In this document: piece by piece, positions 9,407 to 19,472 of the stretch
How the letters are laid out: every line of letters starts with the position of its first letter
Position numbering within the stretch: the stretch's first letter is position 1
From: Barrientosiimonas humi
GTDB taxonomy: Bacteria > Actinomycetota > Actinomycetes > Actinomycetales > Dermatophilaceae
Assembly (NCBI RefSeq): GCF_006716095.1
Contig: NZ_VFOK01000002.1
Span: 124,001 to 188,000, forward strand
Direction of reading: 5' to 3'
Length of the DNA: 64,000 nucleotides
Notes under the pieces: generated by a model
Database searches by the model: none
What the model was told of the DNA's origin: nothing
What the model saw: the letters and a program-made list of their open reading frames with translations, nothing else
Made by a program: the position numbers and the translations under genes

Positions 9407-9563
9407 GCCTTCGCCTCCCCGGTCAGGTGTTGAGCGCCGCGACGGCGCAGTGGCTGGTCGGACCACTACCTACGAGGACGCCTGACCCGCTCCGAGGTTG
9501 CACGACCGCAAAGGGTGATCTGCCCCACCCCTCCCTTCTCCCGCGCGGGAGGGGCGGCCCGGA

Positions 9564-9608
9564 TACGGCAGGGGCGGCCCACGTCATACGTGGGCCGCCC
9601 CTGCCGTA
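9564..9608. terminator. Very stable 21-bp hairpin downstream of pckG
   Basis: A perfect 21-bp stem (9564-9584 with 9588-9608) has a 3-base loop. It lies within 101 bases of the end of pckG (minus strand). With the neighbouring 9614-9644 hairpin it forms a double terminator, isolating pckG from the sigma operon. Confidence 0.8.
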
Positions 9609-9613
9609 AGGGG

Positions 9614-9644
9614 GGCCGCCCCACCTCGAGGAGGTGGGGCGGCC
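9614..9644. terminator. Second terminator hairpin downstream of pckG
   Basis: A perfect 14-bp stem (9614-9627 with 9631-9644) with a GAG loop, only 20 bases beyond the pckG stop codon. It would be the first termination signal met by leftward transcription. Confidence 0.8.
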
Positions 9645-9664
9645 GGCGTACGTCCTGCGCTCGG

Positions 9665-11497
9665 TCAGACGCCCAGGCGGGCCTTCAGACCGTCGAGCTC
9701 GACCCGCAGCTGCGTCGGGAGGTCGTCGCCGAACTTGGCGAACCACTCCTCGATCTGCGGGATCTCGGCCTTCCACTCCTCGGCGTCGACCGCGAGCGCC
9801 TGCTCCAGCTCGGCGTCGCTCAGGTCCAGGCCGTCGGTGTCGAGCGACTCCGGCGTCGGGACGTGGCCGATCGGGGTCTCGACCGCGGCGGCCTTGCCCT
9901 CGATGCGCTCGATGACCCACTTGAGCACGCGGGAGTTCTCGCCGAAGCCCGGCCAGAGGAACCCGCCCTCGTCGTCCCGGCGGAACCAGTTCACGTAGAA
10001 GATCTTCGGCAGCTTGCTGGCGTCCGCGTCCTTGCCGACGTTGACCCAGTGCTGGAAGTAGTCGCCGGCGTTGTAGCCGATGAACGGCAGCATCGCCATC
10101 GGGTCGCGGCGCACCACGCCGACCTGACCGACCGCGGCGGCGGTGGTCTCCGACGACAGCGTCGCGCCCATGAACGTGCCGTGCAGCCAGTCGCGCGACT
10201 CGGTCACCAGCGGCACCGTGGTCTTGCGGCGGCCGCCGAACAGGATCGCCGAGATCGGCACGCCCTGCGGGTCGTAGTACTCCTTCGCGAGGATGTCGCA
10301 CTGCTCGATCGGGGTGCAGTAGCGGGAGTTGGGGTGGCTGGACAGCTCCTCGGACTCGGGCGTCCAGTCCTGGCCCTTCCACGACGTGGCGTGGGCCGGC
10401 TCGTTCTCCAGGCCCTCCCACCAGATGTCGCCGTCGTCGGTGAGGGCGACGTTGGTGAAGACCGAGTTGCCCTTGTTGATCGTCGCCATCGCGTGCGGGT
10501 TGGTGTGCTCGTTGGTGCCCGGGGCGACGCCGAAGAAGCCGAACTCGGGGTTGACGGCGTAGAGGCGGCCGTCCTTGCCGAAGCGCATCCAGGCGATGTC
10601 GTCGCCGAGCGTCTCGACCTTCCAGCCCGGGATGGTCGGCTTGAGCATGGCGAGGTTGGTCTTGCCGCACGCGCTCGGGAAGGCCGCGGCGACGTAGTAG
10701 ACCTGCTGCTCGGGCGAGGTCAGCTTGAGGATGAGCATGTGCTCGGCGAGCCAGCCCTCGTCGCGCGCCATGACGCTCGCGATGCGCAGCGAGTAGCACT
10801 TCTTGCCGAGCAGCGCGTTGCCGCCGTAGCCGGAGCCGAACGACCAGATCGTGCGCTCCTCGGGGAACTGCACGATGTACTTCTCGTCGTTGCACGGCCA
10901 CGGCACGTCGGCCTGGCCCTCGGCGAGCGGGGCGCCGACCGAGTGCAGCGCCGGCACGTAGCGCGCGTCGTCGCCGAGCTCCTCGATGCGGCGCAGCACC
11001 TGGGTGCCGCAGCGGGCCATGACGCGCATCGACACGACGACGTACTCGGAGTCGGTGATCTCGACACCGAACATGGGGTTCTCGGAGTCCAGGTGCCCCA
11101 TGACGAAGGGGATGACGTACATCGTCCGACCGGCCATGCACCCGCGGTAGAGGTCGGTCATGATGCGCTTCATCTCGTCCGGCGCCATCCAGTTGTTGGT
11201 GGGGCCGGAGTCCTTCTCGTCCACGGAGCAGATGAACGTGCGGTCCTCCACGCGCGCGACGTCGGTCGGGTCGGAGGCGGCGTAGAAGCTGTTCGGTTTC
11301 TTCGACTCGTCGAGGCGCACGAACGTGCCGGCGTCGACCAGCTTGTCGGTGAGCTCGGTCCACTCCTCGTCGCTGCCGGTCACCCAGTGGATGCGGTCGG
11401 GGGTGGTCAGCGCGGCGACCTCGTCGACCCACTGCTGCAGCTGGGTGTGCGTGGTGCCCTGGGCCGACTCGGGCTGGGCGACGTCCTGTGCAGTCAT
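9665..11497 (-). CDS. pckG: Phosphoenolpyruvate carboxykinase (GTP)
   Basis: 610 residues. It converts oxaloacetate plus GTP to phosphoenolpyruvate, CO2 and GDP, the entry step of gluconeogenesis. The kinase P-loop is [13 protein letters not shown], with the GTP-enzyme signature segments [10 protein letters not shown] and [14 protein letters not shown]. Length is that of the GTP-dependent family rather than the ATP-dependent one. The start at ATG 11497 follows GAAAGAGGC by a few bases; longer frames upstream are open only by chance. A perfect CRP/GlxR palindrome lies 148 bases upstream of the start, implying cAMP-linked carbon control. The gene is monocistronic with a double terminator. Confidence 0.97.
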   Translation of the reverse strand: MTAQDVAQPESAQGTTHTQLQQWVDEVAALTTPDRIHWVTGSDEEWTELTDKLVDAGTFVRLDESKKPNSFYAASDPTDVARVEDRTFICSVDEKDSGPTNNWMAPDEMKRIMTDLYRGCMAGRTMYVIPFVMGHLDSENPMFGVEITDSEYVVVSMRVMARCGTQVLRRIEELGDDARYVPALHSVGAPLAEGQADVPWPCNDEKYIVQFPEERTIWSFGSGYGGNALLGKKCYSLRIASVMARDEGWLAEHMLILKLTSPEQQVYYVAAAFPSACGKTNLAMLKPTIPGWKVETLGDDIAWMRFGKDGRLYAVNPEFGFFGVAPGTNEHTNPHAMATINKGNSVFTNVALTDDGDIWWEGLENEPAHATSWKGQDWTPESEELSSHPNSRYCTPIEQCDILAKEYYDPQGVPISAILFGGRRKTTVPLVTESRDWLHGTFMGATLSSETTAAAVGQVGVVRRDPMAMLPFIGYNAGDYFQHWVNVGKDADASKLPKIFYVNWFRRDDEGGFLWPGFGENSRVLKWVIERIEGKAAAVETPIGHVPTPESLDTDGLDLSDAELEQALAVDAEEWKAEIPQIEEWFAKFGDDLPTQLRVELDGLKARLGV

Positions 11498-11644
11498 GCT
11501 GTGCCTCTTTCGGCTGCCGGCCGGACGGCATGCGTCGGGCGGGCGCGCCATCGCGGGTGGTGCGTCGCCGGGGTGCGAAGGCGACGTGGCCGTGACGTTA
11601 CGGGCGCCGGTCGGGCCGCCGAGAATCGCGCCGAGGGGCCCGAG

Positions 11645-11660
11645 TGTGACGCTCGTCACA
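11645..11660. promoter_or_regulatory. Perfect CRP/GlxR-type operator upstream of pckG
   Basis: TGTGACGCTCGTCACA matches the consensus TGTGA-N6-TCACA exactly, and the flanking bases extend the symmetry to GTGTGAC/GTCACAC. It sits 148 bases from the pckG start in the upstream intergenic region, where a cAMP receptor protein could control gluconeogenesis. The motif is seen directly; the binding protein is inferred. Confidence 0.75.
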
Positions 11661-11784
11661 CATGCTGGCTGGTTTGTTGGGTTGCCGGTCGCCCGTCGGC
11701 CAACCGGACGCCATGCACCCCGATCCAACAGAATCGATCACGCACGAGCACGTTTTACGTGCGGTTCTCGCCCGGTGTCGTACG

Positions 11785-12837
11785 TCAGTGGCGGGGTCGC
11801 GCGACGACCGTGAGCTCCTGGCGGTTGTGCTGCAGCTGACGCACGAAGACCGGCTCGTACGCCGGCGCCATCAGGTCCAGCGACTCGTCGGCCTGCTTGA
11901 CCGGGTTGTTCGTGCCGAGCTTGAAGGTGACGATCGCGAGCCCGCCCGGGCGCAGCAGCGGGGCCGCCTCGACCATCGTGTGCGCGGTGAGGTGGGGGAC
12001 CATCCGCATGTCGTTGACGATCAGGTCGACCGGCGCGGCGTCGGGACCGTTCACGAACTCGCCCGCCGTCGTGCGGTGATGGGTCACCCCGGGCAGGGCG
12101 AGCACCCGCGGGTCGAGGTCGGCAGGGTCGACCGCGTCGATGCGGGTGGCCCCGAGGCCGTGCACGATCCGGGTCCAGCCGCCGGGGCTGGCGCCGAGGT
12201 CGACGGCGCTGGTCACCTCCGGCGCCCCGACGAGCGAGAACAGCTCCTCGAGCTTGAACTCCGCGCGCGACACCTGCTCCTTGCGGCTGGCCAGGCGCAT
12301 CCGGCCACCGCCCCAGTCGGACAGGCCGTCGGCGCTCGCGCCGATGCCGGCCGTGCTGCGCTCCTCGCCGAGGCACACGCTCACCGTGCGCGGTGCGCCC
12401 GAGGTGACCACCCGGGCGCCGGAGTCGATGAGCGCCTCGAGCAGCGGCCTGCGCACCTTGCCGGGGGCGTACGGCGCCTGCCCGCTGTCCCACACGTGCA
12501 GGCTGACCTCGTCGCCGGGCTCGATGCGGTCGAGCACGGCGTCGAGCGCCCAGTCGGCGGCGTCGTCGGGGCCGCCGCGCAGCGCCGACGTCTTGGTCTG
12601 GGCGTCGGCGGCGGCCAGGTGCCGGACGAACCGGACCTCGCCGCGACGGCACGCGTCGGCGACCGTGCGCAGCGAATCCCCTTGCGCACCAGACTGATCG
12701 GGCGTCTGGCGCAGCTCGACGACGCCCGCGTCGTCGCCCAGGCGGCGCACCGACGCGACGTCGAGCGAGCGGCGCAGCTCGGCGACGGCGGCGCGGTAGT
12801 AGTCGGGGGAGACCGAGAAGGTGACGGCGGAGCTCAC
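11785..12837 (-). CDS. FtsJ-like (RlmM/RrmJ-fold) SAM-dependent RNA methyltransferase
   Basis: 350 residues. The C-terminal half is an FtsJ-type methyltransferase. SRAEFKLEELF is the substrate-binding lead helix, VDLGASPGGWT (about 218-228) is the SAM motif, DLIVNDM (about 275) and FKLG (about 305) complete the expected K-D-K pattern of 2'-O-ribose methyltransferases. The N-terminal ~170 residues look like a THUMP-like or substrate-recognition region as in RlmM. Its likely substrate is ribosomal RNA, but the exact nucleotide is unknown. It ends 36 bases after, and on the same strand as, a SpoU methyltransferase, so the two may be co-transcribed as an RNA-modification pair. Confidence 0.82.
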   Translation of the reverse strand: MSSAVTFSVSPDYYRAAVAELRRSLDVASVRRLGDDAGVVELRQTPDQSGAQGDSLRTVADACRRGEVRFVRHLAAADAQTKTSALRGGPDDAADWALDAVLDRIEPGDEVSLHVWDSGQAPYAPGKVRRPLLEALIDSGARVVTSGAPRTVSVCLGEERSTAGIGASADGLSDWGGGRMRLASRKEQVSRAEFKLEELFSLVGAPEVTSAVDLGASPGGWTRIVHGLGATRIDAVDPADLDPRVLALPGVTHHRTTAGEFVNGPDAAPVDLIVNDMRMVPHLTAHTMVEAAPLLRPGGLAIVTFKLGTNNPVKQADESLDLMAPAYEPVFVRQLQHNRQELTVVARPRH

Positions 12838-12873
12838 CGGGTCATCCCACCACGAGTGCGGCGGGGCTCGGGA

Positions 12874-13662
12874 TCACCGGGAGCGCGCCGCCTCGTAGAG
12901 CACGACCGTGCCTGCGGACGCCGCGTTCAGCGAGCTCGCCGAGCCGCCCATCGGGATGCTGAGCGTGGCGTCGCACGCGTCGCGCCACGCGGCGGTCATG
13001 CCGCGGGTCTCGTTGCCGACGACGACCACGGTGCGGCCGGACAGGTCGTGACCCGGGAGCGGGTGGTCGCCGTGCTCGTCGGTGCCGAGCAGCGTGGCGC
13101 CCTGCGCGCGGGCCCAGTCCACGACCGGCGCGTGCGAGTCGGCGCGCACGACGGGCAGGGCGAACATCGACCCGGTGCTGGCCCGCACGGCCTTGGGGTC
13201 GTAGGGGTCGGCCGCGTGCCCGGTGATGACCAGGCCGGACCCGCCGAGGGCGTCGGCCGAGCGCAGCAGGGTGCCGATGTTGCCGGGCACGCTCGGACGG
13301 TCGAAGACCAGCGCCGGCCGGCCCGGCTCGGGGGTGATCCGGGTGAGGTCGTCGGGCGGCATGCCGACCAGCGCCAGCAGCTCTGCGCCGTCCTCCTTCT
13401 CGGCCAGCTCTGCCATCAGGTCGGGCGCGAGGGCGTACGTCGGGGCGGGCTTGTCGCGCATCGTCGCCTCGGCCCAGTCGGACCGGCGTCCGGCGAGGGC
13501 GAGCCACGCCTGGATCTCCCAGTCGTGCTGCACCGCGAGGGAGATCGGCCGCACGCCCTGCACGAGGAACGCTCCGGCGCGGGTGCGTTTGGTGCGGTTG
13601 GTGAGCAGCGCCTGCCACTGCTGGAAGGTCGCGTTGCGCCGGTCGACGCGGGTGGTGCGCAC
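12874..13662 (-). CDS. SpoU/TrmH-family RNA 2'-O-methyltransferase
   Basis: 262 residues with GTG start. The SPOUT knot motifs are all present: motif 1 NIGTLLRSADALG, motif 2 VVVGNETRGMTAAW, and motif 3 IPMGGSASSLNAASAGTVVL. These form the deep trefoil knot that binds SAM. The N-terminal ~110 residues probably make the L30e-like substrate domain (FLVQGVRPISLAV). Homologues methylate 23S rRNA or tRNA riboses; the site cannot be assigned. It heads a leftward pair with the FtsJ-like enzyme and is divergent from the S51 peptidase gene. Confidence 0.9.
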   Translation of the reverse strand: MRTTRVDRRNATFQQWQALLTNRTKRTRAGAFLVQGVRPISLAVQHDWEIQAWLALAGRRSDWAEATMRDKPAPTYALAPDLMAELAEKEDGAELLALVGMPPDDLTRITPEPGRPALVFDRPSVPGNIGTLLRSADALGGSGLVITGHAADPYDPKAVRASTGSMFALPVVRADSHAPVVDWARAQGATLLGTDEHGDHPLPGHDLSGRTVVVVGNETRGMTAAWRDACDATLSIPMGGSASSLNAASAGTVVLYEAARSR

Positions 13663-13777
13663 GGCGGCGACGCTACCCCGTGTGGCTCCCGGTGAAAGCG
13701 GGGCCGTGGGGTCGCCGGGGCGCTACGTTCGCGGGAGCGCGGCCACCGGTGCCCCGCCCGACAGCGCGAGGTGCGCG

Positions 13778-14446
13778 ATGAGGTTGCTCCTGGCGTCGGC
13801 CGGCGTGACGAGCCCCGGGATCCGCGCCGCCCTGGTGGGCATGCTCGGCAAGCCCGTCGAGGAGGCGGACGCGCTGTGCATCCCGACGGCGGCGTACGCC
13901 ATGTCCGGGCCGCAGCGCGCCTGGGACTTCGTGGCCGGGGCCGAGCCGCGCTGCCCGATGACCGAGCTCGGGTGGCGCTCGGTGGGGCTGCTCGAGCTGA
14001 CCGCGCTGCCGAGCCTCGGTGACGACGAGTGGGTCTCGTGGGTGCGCGCCGCCGACGTGCTGCTGGTGGGCGGTGGCGACGCGCTCTACCTCGCGCACTG
14101 GATGCGCGAGTCGGGGATGGTCGAGCTGCTGCCGTCGCTGGCCGACACGGTGTGGCTCGGCATGAGCGCCGGAAGCATGGTGCTGACGCCGCGCATCGGG
14201 AGCGACTTCGTGGCGTCGTGGCGACCGCCGACGGGTGGGGACGAGACGCTCGGCCTGGTCGACTTCGCGATCTTCCCGCACCTGGACAACCCGGACCTTC
14301 CGGAGAACACGACGGCCGACGCCGAGCGGTGGGCGGCCGGGATCGGCGGCCCGGCGTACGCCATCGACGACCGCTGCGCGATCTCGGTGGTGGACGGGGC
14401 GGTCGAGGTGGTCGGCGACGGGGCGTGGCGCCGGTTCCCGGGCTGA
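13778..14446 (+). CDS. Peptidase S51 family protein (dipeptidase E / cyanophycinase-like)
   Basis: 222 residues from ATG 13778; the long upstream extension of the frame is a shadow of the SpoU gene. GMSAGSMVL contains the nucleophilic serine at the nucleophile elbow, VLLVGGGDALYL supplies the glycine-rich preceding segment, and FPHLDN supplies the histidine. This is the Ser-His-Glu layout of S51 dipeptidase E enzymes, which hydrolyse N-terminal Asp dipeptides. It is cytosolic with no signal peptide. It is monocistronic and ends just before a strong hairpin terminator. Confidence 0.85.
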   Translation: MRLLLASAGVTSPGIRAALVGMLGKPVEEADALCIPTAAYAMSGPQRAWDFVAGAEPRCPMTELGWRSVGLLELTALPSLGDDEWVSWVRAADVLLVGGGDALYLAHWMRESGMVELLPSLADTVWLGMSAGSMVLTPRIGSDFVASWRPPTGGDETLGLVDFAIFPHLDNPDLPENTTADAERWAAGIGGPAYAIDDRCAISVVDGAVEVVGDGAWRRFPG

Positions 14447-14470
14447 TCACCCGCGGCCGGTGCGGGGGAA

Positions 14471-14513
14471 CGACCAAGCCCCGACCGGACGTACGCCGGT
14501 CGGGGCTTGGTCG
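14471..14513. terminator. Bidirectional hairpin between S51 peptidase and tRNA-Arg
   Basis: An 18-bp perfect stem (14471-14488 with 14496-14513) with a 7-base loop. It lies between a rightward protein gene and a leftward tRNA and so can terminate both. Confidence 0.85.
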
Positions 14514-14530
14514 ACTGTCTCAACTCAGTG

Positions 14531-14603
14531 CGCACCCGAAGGGATTCGAACCCCTAACCTTCTGATCCGTAGTCAGATGCTCTATCCGTTGAGCTACGGG
14601 TGC
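14531..14603 (-). tRNA. tRNA-Arg (anticodon ACG)
   Basis: On the minus strand a 73-base cloverleaf folds: acceptor GCACCCG/CGGGTGC, D arm GCTCAACGGATAGAGC, anticodon stem TCTGA/TCAGA around CTACGGA (anticodon ACG, read as ICG), and T arm AGGGGTTCGAATCCCTT. The full CCA is not encoded (the discriminator G is followed by CA), so the CCA-adding enzyme must complete it. Confidence 0.96.
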
Positions 14604-14800
14604 AGAGGCCGCCCTGGTGGGCAACGACGAGCAATGCTACCGGGGGCCCGGCCGATCCGCGAAATCGGCTCCGGGCGTGGGTTCGTGGGGGTGACCGAGA
14701 GGGTTCTCTCGGGGTGCAGCGGAGCGCGGCAGGGGGCCGTCAGTCTGCGTGAGTGCCGCTCACGGGCGTACGCCGAGCGGCCGAGGACGTACATCGCACC

Positions 14801-14930
14801 ACGACAGGGGAGAGATCGTGAACAGCAAGACCACTCGCAGGCTGACCGCCGTTGCCGCCGTGCTGACCGTGGGGGTGCTGGCCGGGTGCCAGGACACCGG
14901 GCAGGTGCCCGGGGGCGGTTCGGCCGCCAC
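14801..14930 (+). repeat. 5' copy of a 130-bp near-identical repeat (lipoprotein start region)
   Basis: This segment covers the ribosome site, GTG start and signal peptide of the first lipoprotein. It matches 15536-15665 at 128 of 130 positions by my alignment, at an offset of 735 bases. The identity stops abruptly after the mature N-terminus. Confidence 0.92.
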
Positions 14931-15504
14931 ACCCACCTCGTCACCGAGCAAGGCGCCGTCGGGCGACTCGGGCTCTGACGGCTCGCGCGGCACCGGCGGG
15001 AGCGGCGAGCTGAAGGCGCCGGATCTGCTCAGCGCGCCGTTCCCGGCCATGTGCGACAACCCGGCGGGCCGCTTGAAGGAGGGCAAGGCGAAGGTGGGCA
15101 ACGGCAACGTCACGCTGATGGACCGGCACGTCTCGCCCGGCTACAACCCTTCCGCCGGCCCGGTCGGTCTCGACCTGGACAACGACGGCGACAACGAGAT
15201 GGTCGCCGAGCTCGAGTGCGACAACGGCGGCGTCACCTGGCCGTCGGTGATCGTGGTCTACGGAGACGACTGGAAGATCCTGGGGAGCGTCGATCTGAAG
15301 GAGCAGCCGGCGTACAAGGGGCAGCCGATGTCGAAGGGGCGCGTCCTGAGCTGGAACGTGGACGGCAACGCGCTGAAGGTGAAATGGGGAACCACCGATG
15401 TCGGTCCCGTGCCCACGATCCCGTGGACCGGTCGACTGGTGCTCAAGAACGGCGAGCCGCAGCTCGTCGACGTCGCCCGTGGCGCGGAGACCACGTCGCT
15501 CTGA
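14818..15504 (+). CDS. Tandem lipoprotein 1 with acidic calcium-binding-like loop
   Basis: 228 residues from GTG 14818, 6 bases after GGGGAGAG. A basic N-terminus, a hydrophobic helix and the lipobox VLAGCQ form a type II signal peptide, so the mature protein should be anchored through its cysteine to the outer face of the membrane. A Ser/Gly/Thr linker follows. The mature domain contains GLDLDNDGDNEMVAEL, an Asp-rich loop like FG-GAP or EF-hand calcium loops. Function is unknown. The next gene encodes a paralogue with the same arrangement. Confidence 0.8.
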   Translation: MNSKTTRRLTAVAAVLTVGVLAGCQDTGQVPGGGSAATPTSSPSKAPSGDSGSDGSRGTGGSGELKAPDLLSAPFPAMCDNPAGRLKEGKAKVGNGNVTLMDRHVSPGYNPSAGPVGLDLDNDGDNEMVAELECDNGGVTWPSVIVVYGDDWKILGSVDLKEQPAYKGQPMSKGRVLSWNVDGNALKVKWGTTDVGPVPTIPWTGRLVLKNGEPQLVDVARGAETTSL

Positions 15505-15535
15505 GTCGGACACGCGTCCGACCGACATCCATCGA

Positions 15536-15665
15536 ACGACAGGGGAGAGACCGTGAACAGCAAGACCACTCGCAGGCTGACCGCCGTTGCCGCCGTGCTG
15601 ACCGTGGGGGTGCTGGCCGGGTGCCAGGACACCGGACAGGTGCCCGGGGGCGGTTCGGCCGCCAC
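15536..15665 (+). repeat. 3' copy of the 130-bp near-identical repeat
   Basis: Second copy, covering the ribosome site, start and signal peptide of lipoprotein 2. It differs from 14801-14930 at two positions (T to C just before the start, G to A after the lipobox). Confidence 0.92.
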
Positions 15666-16380
15666 GCCCACGTCGGCGTCGAGCAAGGCGCCGTCGGGCG
15701 GTTCGACCGACGATCCGGACGGGCCGCACACCGAGACCGCGCCGCCGGGGGCGGTCGCCTCAGCCCGGCGGCTGACCCTGGAAGGGCTGAAGAGCGCCTC
15801 GCACCCGGCGATGTGCGGCAACCCGGCGGGCCAGCTGAAGGACGGCAAGGCCACGTACGGCCGCGGCAGCGTCACCGTGAACGCGCCGGGCTCGCCCGAC
15901 TACAACCCGCAGGCCGCGCCGACCCGCGTCGACCTCGACGGCGACGGCCAGGACGAGCTGGTCGCCGAGTTCTCCTGCGACGCCGGCGGGGTGACCTGGC
16001 CGTCGGTGGTCGTGGTCTACCGCGAGGGGTGGTTCGTCCAGGACTCGTTCAGCCTGGGTCAGCTGGCTGAGTACCAGGGGAAGACGATGACCAAGGGGCG
16101 CATCGACTCCTGGTACCGCGAGGAGAACGACCTCGTCATGAGCTGGCTGACGGCCGAGAGCGGCCCGGTGCCGAACGTCCAGTGGACCGGCCGCGTGGTG
16201 GCGACGCCGGAGGGGGGCTTCCGCATCGCCCAGGTCACCGGCGGCGAGACACCGTCGGCCACCGAGAGCGACCTGCCCGACCCCGCGCACACCGACGACT
16301 CCAACCGGGAGCCGGAGCCGACCGACCCCGCGACGCCCGACGAGAGCGAGACTGCCGAGGCGACTCCGCAGGGCGAGTGA
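15553..16380 (+). CDS. Tandem lipoprotein 2, paralogue of the preceding gene
   Basis: 275 residues from GTG 15553. The signal peptide and lipobox are almost base-for-base those of the upstream gene. The mature domain is clearly related but divergent: MCGNPAGQLKDGKA, the loop RVDLDGDGQDELVAEF and GGVTWPSVVVVY all have counterparts in lipoprotein 1. A Glu/Thr/Pro-rich C-terminal tail of about 40 residues is extra. It is probably surface-exposed and metal-binding; no function can be named. It lies 48 bases downstream of its paralogue and is followed by a terminator. Confidence 0.8.
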   Translation: MNSKTTRRLTAVAAVLTVGVLAGCQDTGQVPGGGSAATPTSASSKAPSGGSTDDPDGPHTETAPPGAVASARRLTLEGLKSASHPAMCGNPAGQLKDGKATYGRGSVTVNAPGSPDYNPQAAPTRVDLDGDGQDELVAEFSCDAGGVTWPSVVVVYREGWFVQDSFSLGQLAEYQGKTMTKGRIDSWYREENDLVMSWLTAESGPVPNVQWTGRVVATPEGGFRIAQVTGGETPSATESDLPDPAHTDDSNREPEPTDPATPDESETAEATPQGE

Positions 16381-16386
16381 CGCGAC

Positions 16387-16415
16387 CCGGCCCGGCGCTC
16401 CGTGCGCCGGGCCGG
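16387..16415. terminator. Bidirectional hairpin after the lipoprotein pair
   Basis: A perfect 12-bp stem (16387-16398 with 16404-16415) and a 5-base loop fill the 42-bp gap between convergent genes. Confidence 0.8.
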
Positions 16416-16422
16416 ACCGGGC

Positions 16423-17283
16423 CTAGCCGGCGTACGTCAGCGCGGGCAGGCCGCGCACGCCGGGCTGGCAGGCGAAAAGACTTCCCGCCAAAGGCTGTTC
16501 GTCGTCGCTGAGGTTCTCGCGCGAGGTGGTGACGTAGAGCGTGTCGAGGTCGGCGCCGCCGAACGTGCAGGCCGTGACCTGTGTCGGCTCCAGCTCGATC
16601 ACGGCGTCGAGCGAGCCCTCGGGGGAGTAGCGGTGCACGGCCGAGCCGCCGTACAGCGCGACCCACACCCCGCCCTCGGCGTCGACGCACAGACCGTCGG
16701 GGTTGCCCTCGACGTCGTCGCCGAGGGTGACGAACGGCCGCCGCTCGGTGAGGCCGGTCTCGGCGGACCAGTCGAAGGCAGACACCGTGCGGGTGGGTGT
16801 GTCGTTGAGGTACGCCGTCCGCCCGTCGGGCGACCACCCGAGCCCGTTGGAGATGGTCAGGTCGGTGAGCACCTGCTGGGCCGGCGCCTGGTCGGCGCCG
16901 AGCCGCCAGAGCGACCCGGCGCCGGTGGTGGCGGCGTAGGCCATGGTCCCGCAGTAGAACGCGCCGGCCGGGTCGCAGGCCCCGTCGTTGAAGCGAATCC
17001 CGTTGTCGCTCCACAGGTCTGGGCCTGCGACCAGGTCGGAGAGGTCGTCGGCGCGCCCCAGCAGGAAGCCGCGCTCGCCGGCGACCACCGCGCCCCCTCC
17101 TGCACGTGGTCGCAGCGCCGCCGCGACCTTGCCGACGTGGGTGCGGGTGACCGAGCCGCTCTCCCCGAGCTGCAGCACGTCACCCGCGAGCATGTCGACG
17201 TAGCGCAGGCCTCCCCACTCGGGCCACCAGACGGGGCCCTCGGCGTGATAGGCGTGCGGACGGGACAACGGCTCGGCGCGCAT
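16423..17283 (-). CDS. SMP-30/gluconolactonase/LRE-family sugar lactonase
   Basis: 286 residues forming a six-bladed propeller family. The family markers are AEGPVWWPEWGGLRYVD (metal-binding Glu near residue 15), RFNDGACDPAGAFYCGTM (Asn/Asp ligands) and SNGLGWSPDGRTAYL (second metal-site Asn and Asp). Members hydrolyse sugar lactones with a divalent metal. It is cytosolic. Its stop-to-stop neighbour is the lipoprotein pair. Upstream it is close (9 bp) to the DUF779 gene, so it could be the last gene of the aldehyde dehydrogenase transcript. Confidence 0.88.
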   Translation of the reverse strand: MRAEPLSRPHAYHAEGPVWWPEWGGLRYVDMLAGDVLQLGESGSVTRTHVGKVAAALRPRAGGGAVVAGERGFLLGRADDLSDLVAGPDLWSDNGIRFNDGACDPAGAFYCGTMAYAATTGAGSLWRLGADQAPAQQVLTDLTISNGLGWSPDGRTAYLNDTPTRTVSAFDWSAETGLTERRPFVTLGDDVEGNPDGLCVDAEGGVWVALYGGSAVHRYSPEGSLDAVIELEPTQVTACTFGGADLDTLYVTTSRENLSDDEQPLAGSLFACQPGVRGLPALTYAG

Positions 17284-17292
17284 GCGCCCAGC

Positions 17293-17730
17293 CTAGGTCG
17301 CCGAGCCCCGCGTCGCTGACCCTGCGGGGCCGCTCCCCGCGTCGCGCCCGACCAGTCCGAAGTGCGCCAGCTCCGCGTCGCTCATCAGCCGCGACCGCAG
17401 CAGGAAGCGCACCCCCTCGGGCCCCTCCAGCGAGAAGCCGGACCCGCGCCCCGGCACCACGTCGACCGTGAGGTGCGTGTGCTGCCAGTACGCGTACTGC
17501 GACCCCGACATCCAGAACGGCACGTCCGGGATGCCGTCGACGACGAGGTCCTGCAGGTGCACGTCGGAGCCGCCGGTGCGGAACTCCCCGGCGGGGTAGC
17601 ACATCGGTGCCGACCCGTCGCAGCACCCGCCGGACTGGTGGAACATCACCGGGCCGTGCGTCCCGACGAGGCGGCGGAGCAGGTCCGCCGCCTCGTCGGT
17701 GAGCTCGACCCGGGTGGGCTCTCGGCTCAT
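17293..17730 (-). CDS. DUF779 protein, partner of the aldehyde dehydrogenase
   Basis: 145 residues from ATG 17730 (GAGGGTGAGCC upstream; an in-frame start 57 bases further up is less supported). The family signature is HQSGGCCDGSAPMC, a cysteine-rich motif that may bind metal, followed by FWMSGSQYAYWQHTHL. DUF779 genes are repeatedly found next to NAD-dependent aldehyde dehydrogenases, as here, where it lies 37 bases downstream of one on the same transcript. No enzymatic function is established; an assembly, redox or metal role for the dehydrogenase is inferred. Confidence 0.85.
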   Translation of the reverse strand: MSREPTRVELTDEAADLLRRLVGTHGPVMFHQSGGCCDGSAPMCYPAGEFRTGGSDVHLQDLVVDGIPDVPFWMSGSQYAYWQHTHLTVDVVPGRGSGFSLEGPEGVRFLLRSRLMSDAELAHFGLVGRDAGSGPAGSATRGSAT

Positions 17731-17767
17731 CGGCTCACCCTCGTTGGTCGTCGAGTCCCGTTGCGGC

Positions 17768-19291
<1,524 letters not shown>

Positions 19292-19320
19292 GCTCTCGTG
19301 CTCCCCACGTGTCGGGTTGT

Positions 19321-19339
19321 TGTGACCCCGGTCACGCTA
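19321..19339 (-). promoter_or_regulatory. CRP/GlxR-like site overlapping the aldehyde dehydrogenase promoter
   Basis: TGTGACCCCGGTCACG (19321-19336) matches TGTGA-N6-TCACA at 9 of 10 defined bases. On the minus strand a TAGCGT element (19339-19334) overlaps it and lies 43 bases before the start codon, as expected for a -10. A 7-base direct repeat, ACGTTGC, recurs with an 11-bp period at 19349 and 19360 and may be a further operator. Motifs are seen; function is inferred. Confidence 0.5.
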
Positions 19340-19472
19340 GGAAGGGGGACGTTGCAACCACGTTGCGTCCGGTCTCGATGTCAGTGCTGGGGAGCACACT
19401 GGAGCACAGCTCGGGGGCGCCGAACCTGCGCGCGCGTCCTGACCGCGGGACGGCCTCCGCGCCGCTCGCGTC

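Noticed and set aside
11748-11762. Terminator after the FtsJ-like gene (GCACG-TTTTA-CGTGC)
   Set aside because: Only a 5-bp stem, not convincing on its own in this composition.
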